Program-made: the position numbers and the translations under genes
The notes under the pieces: model-generated
Databases searched by the model: none
What the model was told of the DNA's origin: nothing
The model's input: the letters and a program-made list of their open reading frames with translations, nothing else
NCBI RefSeq assembly: GCF_905147365.1
Contig: NC_056417.1
Coordinates: 2,998,501 to 3,062,500, forward strand
Reading direction: 5' to 3'
Length of the DNA stretch: 64,000 nt
DNA from: Aricia agestis
Taxonomy: Eukaryota; Arthropoda; Insecta; Lepidoptera; Lycaenidae
In this document: positions 1 through 11,750 of the stretch, one piece after another
Position numbering within the stretch: position 1 is the stretch's first letter
Layout: the number at the start of each line of letters is the position of its first letter

Positions 1-489
1 AATTTTAGCTTTACTGCACATAGAAAATTATGATAGCCTTCCCCAAGATGATGGAGTTATATATATTATATTTTGAATAGATTTTCTATTTTTGTCAACC
101 CTATTGCACCTGTTAGTGGATGGCCTTGCGCAGCTGTCGGCAGTCCATTACACGGCAGGCTTTATATTGTCTCTTATCTACAGTTACTGTGTATTATACT
201 GGATACTGCAGCTACTATTGTTTGACTATACTCCGGTTTTTATTGCAATTCAGATATAAAGCTCAGTATGGCAGCTATAATGCTACTAATATTGAAAAAA
301 AGGAAGCCCGCAAACGGTTAGTTCCAGACTTATTGAGCTACTCATGTCTCTGGACTATGAGCTATACATTTCTCTGGACTAGAACTAAGGACGTTCCGAG
401 AATGCCGTAAATGCTTGGGCCACCATACGGACTTTCAAAATCTTGTCCCAGGCACTACATATTTGAAGAGTGGTTATTTAGTTCGGACA
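1..489. other. Non-coding stretch with a degenerate foldback remnant
   Basis: No gene is seen. From about 290 to 470 the sequence carries paired motifs (a copy of catacggac, cttgtcccaggcac, and ctctggact) that recur in inverted order at 3.1-3.3 kb, so this is probably a decayed copy of the same foldback element. The rest is AT-rich spacer. Confidence 0.4.
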
Positions 490-612
490 ATCCATAGTCC
501 ATACTAATATTATAGATGCGAAAGTGTGTCTGACTATCTGTCTGTTACCTCTTCACGCCCAAACCACTGAACCGATTTTGCTGGGTATAGGTATACTTTG
601 AATCCCGGGAAA
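490..612 (+). repeat. Truncated non-LTR (RTE-like) tail, repeat family B
   Basis: Contains the recurring block catactaatattata...cgaaagtgtgtctg...acctcttcac...accgattttgctg, which returns about a dozen times in this window on both strands. The block resembles the 3' ends of lepidopteran RTE-type non-LTR elements; the class assignment is from memory. It directly abuts a family A copy. Confidence 0.55.
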
Positions 613-956
613 AACGTGGGAGAGCCATGCTTCGGCACGAATGGGCCGGCTCGACCGGATAAATACCACGTTCTCACAGAAAACCGGCGTGAAACAGCGC
701 TTGCGCTGTGTTTCGCCGAGTGAGTGAGTTTACCGGAGGCCCAATCCTTAGGGGATTGGGCCTCCGGTAATTACCCCTACCCTATTCCCTTCCCTACCCT
801 CAACTGTTCCCTTCCCTACCCTCCCCTATTACCCTATTCCCTCTTAAAAGGCCGGCAACGCACTTGCAGCTCTTCTGATGCTGCGAGTGTCCATGGGCGA
901 CGGAAGTTGCATTCCATCAGGTAACCCGTTTGCTCGTTTATTTAAAAAAAAAAAGA
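613..956 (+). mobile_element. LINE 3'-tail repeat, family A (copy 1)
   Basis: Begins acgtgggagagccatgcttc, passes through gcgaaacagcgcttgcgctg-type palindromes, a pyrimidine minisatellite (ccctattcccttcc units) and the block ccctcttaaaaggccggcaac...cgtttgctcg, and ends in poly(A). Full-length copies recur at 10.2, 46.7 and 63.1 kb and truncated ones at 3.7, 14.1 and 58.6 kb. The block after the pyrimidine tract can be read as SLLKGRQRT..., the same position as the end of the reverse transcriptase fragment at 51.4 kb. This suggests family A is the 3' end of that LINE or a SINE sharing it. Confidence 0.7.
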
Positions 957-1770
957 CAAAGAATTTTTTTTCATTCCGAAAAAATGCACGGTTCGGAGTT
1001 GTGGGCGTCATGTAGTACTGTATTAACCATTCAAGCGGATGCTAAAGCCTGCTTCATTGCGAGTGTCTATGGACGGTATCGCTTACCATCAGGTGATTCC
1101 GCTCATTAATTTCGACCTCTGTGGCTGTCGGTGAGCGCGTTGGTAGCTCAAGCCGGGTCCCGCCGACGGAGCAAAAAGTTTTCAATGTTCCCGGGTCTGG
1201 ATGTGTATTAAATGTGTGTATGATATAATAAAAATCTTAAATATATGTATAGTATAAAAGTATTAAATATATTTATGTTGTCTTGTACCTGTAACACAAG
1301 TGCTTTAGGTACTTAGCACGGGGCCAGACTGACGTGGTGTGAAGCATCCATAGATATTATTATATTATTTCATTAAAAAACCATGGTCACCAATTAAGGC
1401 AGGTTCCACGGCAACCGTCCGTGACCGTACCCAATAGAGTTTTCACCCACACGGTTGGGTGGTTCATATGAAAGTCCATTTTGGGCGGATTGATGAAAGT
1501 GAGCGTCACGCTCTCGTTGTTGGGTGCATCTGCTAATGACATTAGCGCCACTATATGACCATCATAAAAAAAAAAAAAACTAGTAAAAAGAAAAAATAAT
1601 AACAAAAAATAAATTTGTTTTTTTTTTTTTGTTTTTGTACGAGAAAAATGTTAAGGTTGTTGAAATAAAAATTTTAATGATTAGTACTGTAGAATATAAA
1701 GTTTTATTATAAATAGAATATCCGAAATAATCGCAAAATTAATTAAAAGATGGTAAATGAATTTGTAGAA

Positions 1771-1934
1771 TAACGACCGTTCCCAATATTTGATCTATCT
1801 CTGGTTTTGCCCTACTAGAGATAGGAATAGCTCACATTAGACATTAGAGCCATATATTTTATGTCAATTGTGAGCTATTCCTATCTCTAGTAGGGCAAAA
1901 CCAGAGATAGATCAAATATTGGGAACGGCCGTAA
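1771..1934. mobile_element. Foldback MITE, family D (copy 1)
   Basis: A near-perfect inverted repeat: about 65 bp beginning acgaccgttcccaatatttg is mirrored at the right end as caaatattgggaacggccgt, with a short AT-rich centre. A second copy with a decayed left arm lies at 57.46 kb. No coding capacity, so it is a non-autonomous element. Confidence 0.85.
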
Positions 1935-3069
1935 GACGAGCATTGTAGCGCGTTGATGTCTTTCCCATGAGTACTGAATATTATTTTCTTGTACATTATT
2001 ATTACACAGTTTAAACGCTTTTTTCTTTGATTTTATTAATAATTATATTGATAGGCATACTATTTATAGTTTGGTTACTTCGCTCAGAAAGTACCTACCT
2101 TATAAATATTATCCAGAACAGAAGCCTTATTATTTTACTGTTTATACATGCTATTTGTTAGTTTATAACTTTAAATCATCATTTAATCCTTTTCTTTCAG
2201 CAATAATTTACACTTTAGTTTTAAAACGCCTATCTAAATCCACTAGCTACATACTTTATTTATTTATTTAAATATGGAGTCCGCATTCCATTGACGCCAG
2301 CAACTTCCAAATCAGTGACAACAAAATCCAGGCAAATCGATTAAGCGTATCCAACTCGATTCTCATTAAATAAATAAAAATAAATAAAATGTCTTTATTT
2401 CAGGTATCAAAGACCCATAACATGTAAAAATTTCATTAATTTAGCATCACATAAAAATTCAAAAATCCACAATTAAAATTACCAATAATCTAGTTCATGC
2501 ATTATAATTATGATAAAATAAACTTAAACGAAATTAAATTGATTAAAGGTCATAAATAAAATTCAACTGAATAAATTAAACGAAATTAATAAATAGATTA
2601 AATTAAATTAATAAATAATAATTCATTGTTTATAAAATTAAAATCAGTTGTTAGGTGTATAAAATTAAAATATTTAAGATCGTAATATTTCCCACCTAAT
2701 TATAAAGTTACATAATGACAGGAATTTTCTTTAGTATTTACGACTTTTCTCTTTTCTTGGTACAGTTACAGATAAAGCAAACGTTACCGAACTTTCGTTT
2801 TTATAGTGTCATAATGAGTATTAAAATGATAATTAAATGAGTGAATGTAAATTAGATTGCCTTAGAATATTATGATAAACTCATCTTCTAAATACAGAGA
2901 TGTTACAATCTAGTGTAGGTACTGTTTTAACCATTTTGATCGGACTATAGACAATTAAGTCTATCGAAGTAATATGACATGGTATATAAAGGTGATTCTT
3001 AATAGCCATTAAAGATATTATGATAGATGCTTTTCTAGTAAAAAAACTAGGCCTTTGCATGGATGATTT
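1935..3069. other. AT-rich spacer
   Basis: Very AT-rich sequence with many taaataaa and aattaaatt runs. I see no coding exon, RNA gene or recognisable transposon here. Confidence 0.5.
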
Positions 3070-3109
3070 ATGGACATTCTACTCCTCAAATACTGTAGTG
3101 CCTGGGACA

Positions 3110-3330
3110 AGATTCAAATGTCCGTATTTACATACGGACATTTAAATCTTGTCCGTATGTACCTTGCCCAAGCACATATACGGTATTCTCGCATCATAGT
3201 CAGTCTAGTCCAGAGGAAAGAACTAGTCAATACGTCTGGGACCAACCATGTGCGGGATTTTTTCACGATGTTTTCATTCACCGTACGTCTACCCATTAGA
3301 CCACGAACGCTCTCTTTTTTTCTAGTAAAA
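3110..3330. repeat. Foldback repeat
   Basis: A tight hairpin around 3110-3170: the arm gacaagattcaaatgtccgta is mirrored as tacggacatttaaatcttgtc. Flanking motifs (ggtattctcgcatcatagtc, agtccagaggaaagaactag) correspond to inverted motifs at 290-470, so both places probably hold the same non-autonomous element. Confidence 0.6.
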
Positions 3331-3628
3331 TGCACGGTTAACACGTAATTTAATCAAAGTCACGGGGAACAACTAGCTGATGTATAATGCAATGTCATCA
3401 GCGACACGTCAGGCTCTACGGATTATACAATTACCGACAGATAATCAAATCAGTCGCGGTCTACTGAAGGACAAACCTTCCAAATTATTTGCATTTACTG
3501 TTCTCAGTCGCTATATAATTATATTGGTGACATACCGAAAGAGCCCTGCCTAGTGGACATACCTAGGCACTAAAGGAATGTCAAATTTATATAATTTTCT
3601 AAGCCTCGGAATCCACTTCCATATTATA

Positions 3629-3748
3629 AATGTGAAAATGTGCACTGGAACCATACATATTTCCGGGATAAAAACTATGCTGTGTCCTTTCCCAAATTTC
3701 AAAGTATTTCCAAACTTTACCAAAATCTTTTCAGCGATTTAAGAGTGA
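3629..3748 (-). repeat. RTE-like tail, family B
   Basis: Contains ttccgggataaaaactatgc, gtcctttccc, and caaaatcttttcagcgattt, the degenerate family B sequence. It joins directly to a family A copy. Confidence 0.45.
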
Positions 3749-4032
3749 AGGCGTGAAACAGCGCTAGCGCTGTGTTTCGCCGAGTGAGTGAGTTTACCGG
3801 AGGCCCAATCCTCTACCCTATTCCCTTCCCTACCCTCCCCAATTCCCTTCCCATCCCTACCCTCCCCAATTCCCTTCCCATCCCTACCCTCCCCTATTGC
3901 CCTATTCCCTCTTAAAAGGCCGGCAACGCACCTGCAGCTCTTCTGATGCTGCGAGTGTCCATGGGTGACGGAAGCTGCTTTCCATCAGGTGACCCGTTTG
4001 CTCGTTTGCCCCCTTATTTCATAAAAAAAAAG
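3749..4032 (+). mobile_element. LINE 3'-tail repeat, family A (copy 2, 5'-truncated)
   Basis: Starts within the family at gcgtgaaacagcgctagcgc and runs to a poly(A) at 4021-4032. Its pyrimidine minisatellite (3810-3905) is expanded relative to other copies, with repeated units of accctccccaattcccttcc. Confidence 0.7.
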
Positions 4033-5009
4033 AGGTAACTGACAGACAGGCGTTCGCTTTTCAGTCACATATTTTTTTTATTTCTTAGCACGGTCCTGCA
4101 CTCGCCCGTTCAGCCCCAAATTCCTCGTAGTTCGCGCGTATTATATTAGACAATTTTAGGGAGATCGCACACGACAGACTTTTTGTGCGATCAAGTCTGC
4201 GGCGCCCATACAGTCGGCATGGCGGCGCGGCCATGCCCACTTCTCCCTTATAGTGCGGACGCTCGCGTGCGGTCTAGCGTGATTCCTCCCCGCGTGGCAC
4301 CTGTCATCCAGCCTGACTGAACAATGTGGCTGACGTCAGCTGGACTCACAGTAGGCTAGATTTACATTGATACAGTAAATGATTCTAGAATAATATATTA
4401 GATACAATGCACTAGTATAGACTGAGTATTGACAAATAATAGCTTTGGATGCCGTTAGCCGTACATGTTAAAACTAACTTTTCTACTGATTTTCGAAAAA
4501 CATACAGCTAAAAACGACGCATAGAATAAAAAGTAAGTAGTAGAATAAAAATAAGAATAAAAAAAATCCATAGTCTATGGTAATACTAAAATAAAAAAGA
4601 AGACCAATTTTAAGCTTTTTTAAAGTTAGACGAATGTTAGTAAAAAGTGCCAAAAACACTTTCGATTCACGGATTTGAAACAGTGTTCAAGATCCTATAG
4701 ACATTCGCTACTTTTTGCGTACTGTTCAGTGTTCCCACGATATCGATATTTGTTTAATTGATACATCGATTGAGTACAGCACTATATGCAAATAGAGCAC
4801 GAGTTACAACATTAGTCTCGCACGCACGAGCGGCGGTATTGCAGATTAGCACGAATGACTGGCGATACCTTAATAGCTGTAGCGGTATAATATTGTCACA
4901 ATATGGAGTAAGTTGTAGAAGCTATTTATGATGTGTACTGTGTACAGTTCGTACACTTTAAACTAAAAATATATGATCTTGACGTACACAAAAAGTTACT
5001 AAATTATAT
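4033..5009. other. Spacer with a GC-rich patch, no gene recognised
   Basis: Positions about 4080-4350 are clearly richer in G and C than the surroundings and contain a 33-codon plus-strand frame starting at 4219 with no recognisable domain. The motif gcacacgacagactttttgt nearby looks repetitive. The remainder is AT-rich spacer. Confidence 0.35.
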
Positions 5010-5795
5010 ACTAGCTGTCCCGGTAAACGTTGTTTTGCCATATAAAATATTTCATCCATATTATTTTATTGAAGTGACTAAATAAGTATGGCACTATGGC
5101 AACGTCCATCGCTATCCCGTCGCACAAACAATTGTCGCCGTCAGTCTCGAGTTCTAATAATTTACTATTATTTATTAAATAAATGCACTTATCAATATAA
5201 AAAGTAGCCAGTAGCCGTTTCTCAGACCTACTGAATGTGAATATAAAGAACAATGGCCAAATCGTACCAGGTGGGCGGTGGCGTCCCGATATGCCATTAG
5301 TAGCAAAAATTCCCTAATATTTTAAGGCATCGAAAATCATTAGAAATGTGTCTATAAATAGCCACAAAAAAGATCAATATATTTTAGTTTTGTTATGTTC
5401 TGACAGCCGGCGATCATTCGCATTCGTTCTATTATTTGGGTAATACTCTAGGAAAAATTGAAATAATTAGAAACGAGATCGCCGAATATACACTTGTAGG
5501 CCACACTGCAGTCGGGAAAAAGGTAGTTCTTAAGTCTAACCTCAAAATAATTGTAAACGTTATTAATTATTATAAAAAAATCGTGGCTATTTAGACATAA
5601 TTCTCAAACGGAATTATGTTTAGAGCATAAGAACAACCAAATCTAACTATATTTTATTTTGGGACATCAAAAATAAAAGTCGAGTCCAGCTCCTATACAA
5701 ATTTGGCCATGATTCTTTGGTAAAAATCAGTAAAGCCGTTTCGGAGGAATAGGGTTTCTAACATTGTGACACGAGAATTTTATATATAAGATGAC
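5010..5795 (+). mobile_element. Non-LTR-like repeat, family C (long copy)
   Basis: Starts ctagctgtcccggtaaacgt and continues with a block on one strand that recurs in inverse orientation at 54.27-54.59 kb (gcaacgtccatcgctatccc is shared, as are gataagtgc-type and cgagact segments). Near the right end, agtaaagccgtttcggagga also matches the 54.3-kb copy. The tagctgtcccgg start is common in degenerate RTE-type tails of Lepidoptera. No open reading frame survives. Confidence 0.55.
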
Positions 5796-6246
5796 GTTAG
5801 CCAGTCAAAAACACTCTTGGATGTGTAAACTCATGACAAACATTGCAGAAAGCAGATATCAATCAATAAATTAAAGATGTGGGCTTTACGATGAAAGTGG
5901 ACGATGCTTAAAAAATAAAGAAAGATAAACTTTTAAAAGTAATGCAAAAAAAAAACGTGTAAACATAGTTCCCAGATAAGTAAGCTACAAATTAAGTTAA
6001 ACTTACAGTAGTTAAACAAACATATAACGGTAGATGATGATTACCATGTAATATGAAATAGGAAGCCGGTGGTATAATTTGCCCGCACTTATCAGTTATT
6101 AGGAACCGATGACTGACAAAAGTCCGGAAATCGGCGGTTCCCGCGATTCCGGCCGACGTAGAAAGTGGATACGTCACTCGTCTACATGTGTCGACAGTGT
6201 CAATAAATACAGGGCTTAGCCAACACGTTTTCTTTATCGCTTCTTC

Positions 6247-6356
6247 ATAGAATCGTCGATCAAAAAAGTATGGAATTGACATGAGCGTTCGATAATATGA
6301 AGTCGACATTCGACTCATGACATGTCCATTCCATACATTTTGATCGGCGATTCTAT
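6247..6356. repeat. Foldback repeat
   Basis: The arm atagaatcgtcgatcaaaaa with agtatggaa is mirrored by ttccatacattttgatcggc followed by gattctat. The centre holds tcgacattcgactcatga. Non-coding; probably a MITE. Confidence 0.65.
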
Positions 6357-6614
6357 AAAAAAGTGATAAACAAAACGAATTGGCTAGAGGCTCTACGTTA
6401 TCGTAAAATTATGGAAAGAGAATGGTTGACTCAGGTTAGGTCAAGAATCGATGTTCTACTATTGATTTTTTCCGAAATATACGCCAGTGTATTGACGTAT
6501 ATGACTTTGTTGGGATGTCAATACGTCATACTTGTCTCACCAGTGGTATACCAGTACAATATGGTGTCGGACACATGACGTCTTGAGTGCTGACTAGTTA
6601 TACACTATACGTAT

Positions 6615-6740
6615 ACAGAGTGTAACAAAACTAAGTGTTAATACTTTAGGGTGTGTATGGGTGCTTTGGGTAGAGTTTACTGTGAAAAAAGCAGCGCCGA
6701 AAGAGCTTCACATCCTGTATTTTACAGTACACTGGGTTTT
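6615..6740. mobile_element. MITE family F, one-armed copy
   Basis: Begins acagagtgtaacaaaactaa and continues gtgttaatactttagggtgt, which matches both arms of the complete foldback at 39,426-39,549. The second arm is not recognisable here. Confidence 0.5.
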
Positions 6741-6756
6741 ATTTCGGTATCTCGCA

Positions 6757-6821
6757 GGTTCCGTTTTAGGGTACAGTAGTCAACCAAGTTGGTTGATTAC
6801 AGGACCCTAAAACGGAACCCT
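6757..6821. repeat. Short foldback
   Basis: ggttccgttttagggt and accctaaaacggaacc form near-perfect arms around ggttgatta-type sequence. A related fragment (ggttccgtagccaaatggca) lies at 27.65 kb. Confidence 0.7.
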
Positions 6822-7270
6822 AACCAGCAAATTTTTTGTATACTGGTAGGTTAATTTAAGTTATATAATTTAAGAGTAACCTTGTCCCACAAATAAAACA
6901 ATCCACATTTTAGAACCATCAAGTCAAAGTATGAAATCCTTTCTATCTCTGTTAGCTACCACTTTCGAGATTTTTCGAAAATAAAAATGTTGTTCGTCTT
7001 ATCAAAATATAGCTACTCACAAAAAATTAGCTTGGCCTTTGTCAGAATATAGATTGTGTAATCTTAGCCTGAAAGTTATTTATCATTTTTGGCACGTAAC
7101 CTTATGGTTGCTATTATATTAGCCTGTCATTAAAATACTAAAGCCTATTCATAATAACACCAATTATAAATTCTATTCATACACACTGGTACCATAAATA
7201 AAATAAATGAAGAGAAAGTGGTGGGGGTGTGAATAGCAAAGAAATGTGGAACACTATCCAGTGGGTTTCC

Positions 7271-7355
7271 ATGCGTTTGTCATTATGTTTTGTTCTTGTT
7301 AAAATATGCATTTAATAGTTTAAATGCATATTATAACAAGAACAAAATGCAAATG
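7271..7355. repeat. Foldback MITE-like palindrome
   Basis: The left arm (cattatgttttgttcttgtt, then aatatgcattta) is mirrored on the right (taaatgcatattataacaag, then aacaaaatgcaaatg). Total 85 bp with almost no loop. Confidence 0.7.
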
Positions 7356-7361
7356 TGGATG

Positions 7362-7580
7362 CTCGCGACTCCGTCTCCGCGAAATTCGTTTATCGTGGGA
7401 GAAACGTACATTTTTACGGGTTAAAAAGTCCTAGTATCCTAGGATAAGGAGTACAGGTAAAGACATAGCTATGTCTTTCCCTGTCCTTACCAAACAGCAA
7501 AATCGATTGAGCGGTTTGGGCGTGAAGAGGTAACAGACAGACATACACACTTTCATATTTATAATATTAATGAGTATGGA
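7362..7580 (-). repeat. RTE-like tail, family B
   Basis: Holds aattcgtttatcgtgggaga, a poorly preserved centre with a small tcttt/aaaga palindrome, and ends gaggtaacagacagacatac...tttataatatta. Same family as at 10.57 and 15.64 kb. Confidence 0.6.
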
Positions 7581-7893
7581 CATTGTATATAATATGTAGA
7601 GTTCATTCCGTATTCATGTCAACAGAGTATTCGTGTGCCGAGATCGTGATGAGCGGCCAATATATTCACACGGAAACCGGAAGTACGCTCCGCTTGTCCG
7701 CCGTTGTACATGGTACACAAAATAAACAATATACAGTAGTATATATTTTATACTAGATCGTTTGAATTGGGCGCATATACGCGTTGGATAACTACAGAGA
7801 GCAGGGAATCAGACAACTTGAATTTACTAAGTTTGAAAGCGAAGTTAGAAATCAAACGTTAGAAATCACGGTATCGCAAGCGTCATATCTCTT

Positions 7894-8041
7894 ATGCTGC
7901 GGCCGCACATGCGTCTATCGCCACGAAGCTTCGTGCTTGTGACGATACCATTGGACGATATACGCAGATCGTCCAATCACCAATGGTATCGTCTCATAGC
8001 ACGAAGCTTCGTGACGATACACGGATGTGCGGCCGCAGCAT
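7894..8041. mobile_element. GC-ended foldback MITE with nested palindromes
   Basis: The ends are exact inverted copies, atgctgcggccgcacat and atgtgcggccgcagcat. Inside, both arms carry the short palindrome cgaagcttcg and the pair gacgataccattgg / ccaatggtatcgtc, around a core gatcgtccaatc / ggacgatatacgc. No coding capacity. The whole 148 bp could fold into one branched hairpin. Confidence 0.8.
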
Positions 8042-8569
8042 TCGGGTCACAATTGACAGATTTGCAAAACGTCTCACGCAAATGAAGTCTGTCAAATCCA
8101 TACAAATTTAGAAATGCATCTACGCGTCGCGTTGCGGTCTGAACTCTTTATTGAGGTAGGGAGGGGTTAAATTTTGACTAATTGCAGTTTCGCGCGTATA
8201 CCTAATTATTTCTGTATTGAATTGTGAGTAAGTCTACTGTATATCATTATGTTGTGGTACATTCGACTATCTAAATTACGTCACTATATAACATAGCTAT
8301 ACCCTATACAACCAGGCTAAAATAACCCTTACGTATTCGGCATAGAGCTCCTGTTAGAGGTAACATATCTCCGAACACACCGTAAAACCATGGAAAGCGA
8401 TGCTTTTATAGCCTCTCGCTTTAGAATGGTGAGGTAATGGGAAAACTGATGGTAAAGGATTACCATCTTAAAAACTGGCAAAACCAGATTTATTGTATGA
8501 TGTCAGTTGCTGACCCGGCAAGCGTTATTTTGTTATAAAGAATGTAGGAATATTAGAGATCCTCAAAAG

Positions 8570-8735
8570 ATATTCGGATAGAACGAGGAGTTGTCCTATG
8601 TCATTTGGTCGGATTATGTCAATTCAATATTAGTCGTGATCTGTCTGGGTTGGACATAACGCTACCAAATTACGTAGGTCCGCCATCTGCCTATGAATCA
8701 ACTTCTCTGACAGTACATTCAGACGATAGGCGTGA
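8570..8735. repeat. Dispersed repeat shared with 58.46 kb
   Basis: tcatttggtcggattatgtc, aattcaat, gtgatctgtc, tgacataacg (here ggacataacg), aattacgtaggtcc and aatcaacttctctgacagta all recur in the same order at 58,465-58,590. A weaker relative lies near 9,500. Non-coding dispersed repeat of unknown class. Confidence 0.65.
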
Positions 8736-8825
8736 TTCAAAAGTGTACGCTTTCTGATTTTTTTCTGCAATGAACAACTATATTCCAGAGGATTTCAGAG
8801 AAGTTTGGAGTACGTCACGAGAATC

Positions 8826-8985
8826 TATACTGATAATATAAGTGCGAAAGTGTTTGTCTCTCTTAATTACTTATTCACCTCTTTACGCCCAAATGGCTGA
8901 AACGATTTTACTGAAGTTGGATATACTTGGAGTCCCGGGAAAGGGCATAGGATGCTTTTTATCCCGGTAAACAGTACGGTTCAAG
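8826..8985 (+). repeat. RTE-like tail, family B
   Basis: gataatataagtgcgaaagt, cacctctttacgcccaaatg, cgattttactgaagttggat and cataggatgctttttatccc mark another family B copy. Confidence 0.6.
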
Positions 8986-9027
8986 TTGTTTGGCTCAACT
9001 AAGTTGCGGGCATCATCTGGTTTTATA

Positions 9028-9182
9028 TTTTAAGCTAGCTGTCCCGGTGAACTTCGTGTCACTTAAAAACCTTCCCTGGACTTCTACGAATATTTTAAGA
9101 CTAAAATTAGCCCAATCCTTTCAGCCGTTCTCGAGTTTTGCGCTTAGCAACACATTCAGAGACTCATTTTTATATTATAGAT
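9028..9182 (+). repeat. RTE-like tail, family C relative
   Basis: Starts agctagctgtcccggtgaac, contains ccaatcctttcagccgttct and ends in agactcatttttatattata, the usual layout of degenerate RTE-type 3' ends in insect genomes. Confidence 0.55.
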
Positions 9183-9715
9183 TAGAAGATTTATGTAAGA
9201 AGCTGGCCGCATCTTCGCCGATTGATCTAAGATCTTGAAAAAAATATAAGTAGATAACTTATATTTTTTTACCAATTCAGTGCCTACAGAGGCCTGATAT
9301 AACCCTAAAATCACACGTCCAATACAATACAACAATATATTGTGTGACGTAACAGTTAGCACATTTAATTACAACAATGGGAGGAAGTATCTGACACCAC
9401 GAAAGTACATGATGAAAGTTGTCACATGTAACCATTTCTTTGTTGATTGATTGACTTCAATAGGTACTATCTGAGAAATTGATTCGCTGCTGCACTTACG
9501 TAATTTGGTCGGGTTATGTCAAGCCTATCAATTTTAATGTGTCCACTAATTACATAGTTAATATAACGCGACTAAATAACGTATTTCCACCATATTAATT
9601 TCTTTGATATCGCCTTACAGTGTTCAAAGTTTCAATCTTTTTTATGATGCATCATGCAACAATCATGGTATGAATACATGCTTTTGTTAATGGTTTTTTA
9701 ATTTTTATTGTTTTT

Positions 9716-9783
9716 CTTCACTGAAATTGTTCTCTGGCGACCCCCCTCCACGGGTCGCGACCCGCATGTTGAAAATCACTGCT
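9716..9783. repeat. hAT-like end fragment
   Basis: The motif cgggtcgcgacccgcatgtt, followed by gaaaatcactgc, resembles the ends of hAT-superfamily elements. Too short to assign firmly. Confidence 0.4.
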
Positions 9784-9940
9784 TTACTAATATTAGAAAC
9801 ATCAAAAATATCAACAGTCAAGAATAATAACAGTAAAATATAATGTCTGGATGTGAGGAGAGGATATCCTATGTCGGACGTCTCAACACATCGTTAAATT
9901 ATATAGAAAACGTTTTAGTTTAATTAACTTTAATCCAGTT

Positions 9941-10019
9941 ATTAACTGATATTATAATTGTATTAGTTTACCTAATAATTTTAATTATTAGGTAAACTAA
10001 TACAATTATATCAGTTAAT
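9941..10019. repeat. AT-rich perfect palindrome
   Basis: attaactgatattataattg then tattagtttacctaataatt, mirrored by aattattaggtaaactaata and caattatatcagttaat. The two arms are almost exact reverse complements with a tiny loop. Confidence 0.8.
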
Positions 10020-10176
10020 ATTAAAATTAAGTTATTATAGGTAGATGTGAAAATATGCCTGCCAGTTTGTCACTCCTATCCTCCTAAGTGAAATCGATTT
10101 TGATGTTTGGTATGAAGATACTTTAAGCCCCGGGAAACGAAATAGGATAGTTTTTATAATGGAAAATGTACAGTTA

Positions 10177-10500
10177 ATTTTTTTTTTTTATGAAATAAGG
10201 GGGCAAACGAGCAAACGGGTCACCTGATGGAAAGCAACTTCCGTCGCCCATGGACACTCGCAGCATCAGAAGAGCTGCAGGTGCGTTGCCGGCCTTTTAA
10301 GAGGGAATAGGGTAATAAAGGAGGGTAGGGATGGGAGGGGAAGGTAATAGGGGAGGGTAGGGAAGGGGATTGGGCCTCCGGTAAACTCACTCACTCGGCG
10401 AAACACAGCGCAAGCGCTGTTTCACGCCGCTTTTCTGTGAGAACTTGGTATTTCTCCTGTCGAGCCGGCCCATTCGTGCCGAAGCATGGCTCTCCCACGT
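10177..10500 (-). mobile_element. LINE 3'-tail repeat, family A (copy 3)
   Basis: Reverse complement of the 0.6-kb copy: poly(T) at the left, then ataagggggcaaacgagcaa, the purine-rich minisatellite, gcgctgtttcacgccg and the terminal gaagcatggctctcccacgt. Confidence 0.75.
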
Positions 10501-10570
10501 ATAAATTTAGAACGAATGTCGAAGTTTCAAGCAACGAATCGAGTCACAAAACTTTATATAAATAAAAAAA

Positions 10571-10778
10571 CTAGATGACGCGCGCATCTCCGTTGCGCCA
10601 AAATTAGTTAATCGCGCGGGAACAGTATTTTTTTCCGGGATGAGTAGTATCCTATGTCCTTTTCCAGGACTCAAACTCTCTCCATGCCAAATTTCAGCAA
10701 AATCGGTTCAGCGGTTTGGTCGTAAAGTGGTCACAGACAGACAGACACACTTTCGCATTTATAATATTAGTATGGATG
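10571..10778 (-). repeat. RTE-like tail, family B (well preserved)
   Basis: Runs from agatgacgcgcgcatctccg through ttccgggatgagtagtatcc, tatgtccttttccaggactc and aaaatcggttcagcggtttg to atttataatattagtatgga. It serves as a good reference copy of the family in this window. Confidence 0.65.
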
Positions 10779-11750
10779 TCATTTGTATGGAATTCTTTGC
10801 CCCGTTGTTTTGATATACTTTAGTAGTAATATGAACTTAATAATAATTGAGATATGTAGAGCAGTATACTTAACTTAAGGCGCGTACACACTGCGCGAGT
10901 AACGGTGCGAGCAAATTGAGTGCGACATTTTGCCAGTCACTGACAGACCATCGCTAAGTGAGCATAATAGGATTTATAACTGTAGCGGTACTTACAATAT
11001 CATATTGCCGATTTAACCGACATTGTTCATGTTCATAGTATTATCTATGGTTTGAAACACGAAACGAGCCACAAAACATCATCATATTAAATGTCATGAT
11101 TTGAATGATATCTAAATCATGTCTTGATTGAATCTAGAGTTAATGCAGCCCTAGTTTTTACTCTCAGTTTACGTACAACGTAAAACTCCATTTTAATCGA
11201 CCCTCTTTTTACTGGGATTAAAACGAAGATTAGGATTTTAAGCCAACCATTTCCCTGGATATAACCATATCATAAAAATACATATTCAAATTGACGCCAA
11301 ATCTTTGAAGAATTTACGAAATTAAACATGTTGTTCAGTATAAAATATTCACAGCCGAACATATAATCTCCTCCTTTTTGGAAATTACTTAAAAATCACC
11401 TCTTGTCATAGACGTATCGTATGAACATGCCCTTATAACTAGTTCCGTATGAAGATGAACACAGCCTAATCCCATTGACTGCTCATCCAATTGGGAAGTA
11501 CCCACATTCATCACAATACCGTGAGAACCCCGACACAATGACTTCCTTCTGCGTCTTCGTAATTGACGTCTTACCTATGATAAATTTGTGTAAAGCAAAA
11601 AAAAAACCAAAACAAATGTTTTGATTCCAAATAAATTAAATTAATATTTAATTTTAGTTTGAAGAATACTGTCTATGACAGTTCTATAATACGCAGAAGT
11701 TAACGAACCGCATCGTTCTGAGGAATATTTGTGATGGTTGGTGACAAGTT

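Noticed and set aside
724..924. Small plus-strand frame with SLLKGRQRTCSSS
   Set aside because: It lies within a family A repeat and recurs in other copies; retrotransposon tail and not a host gene.
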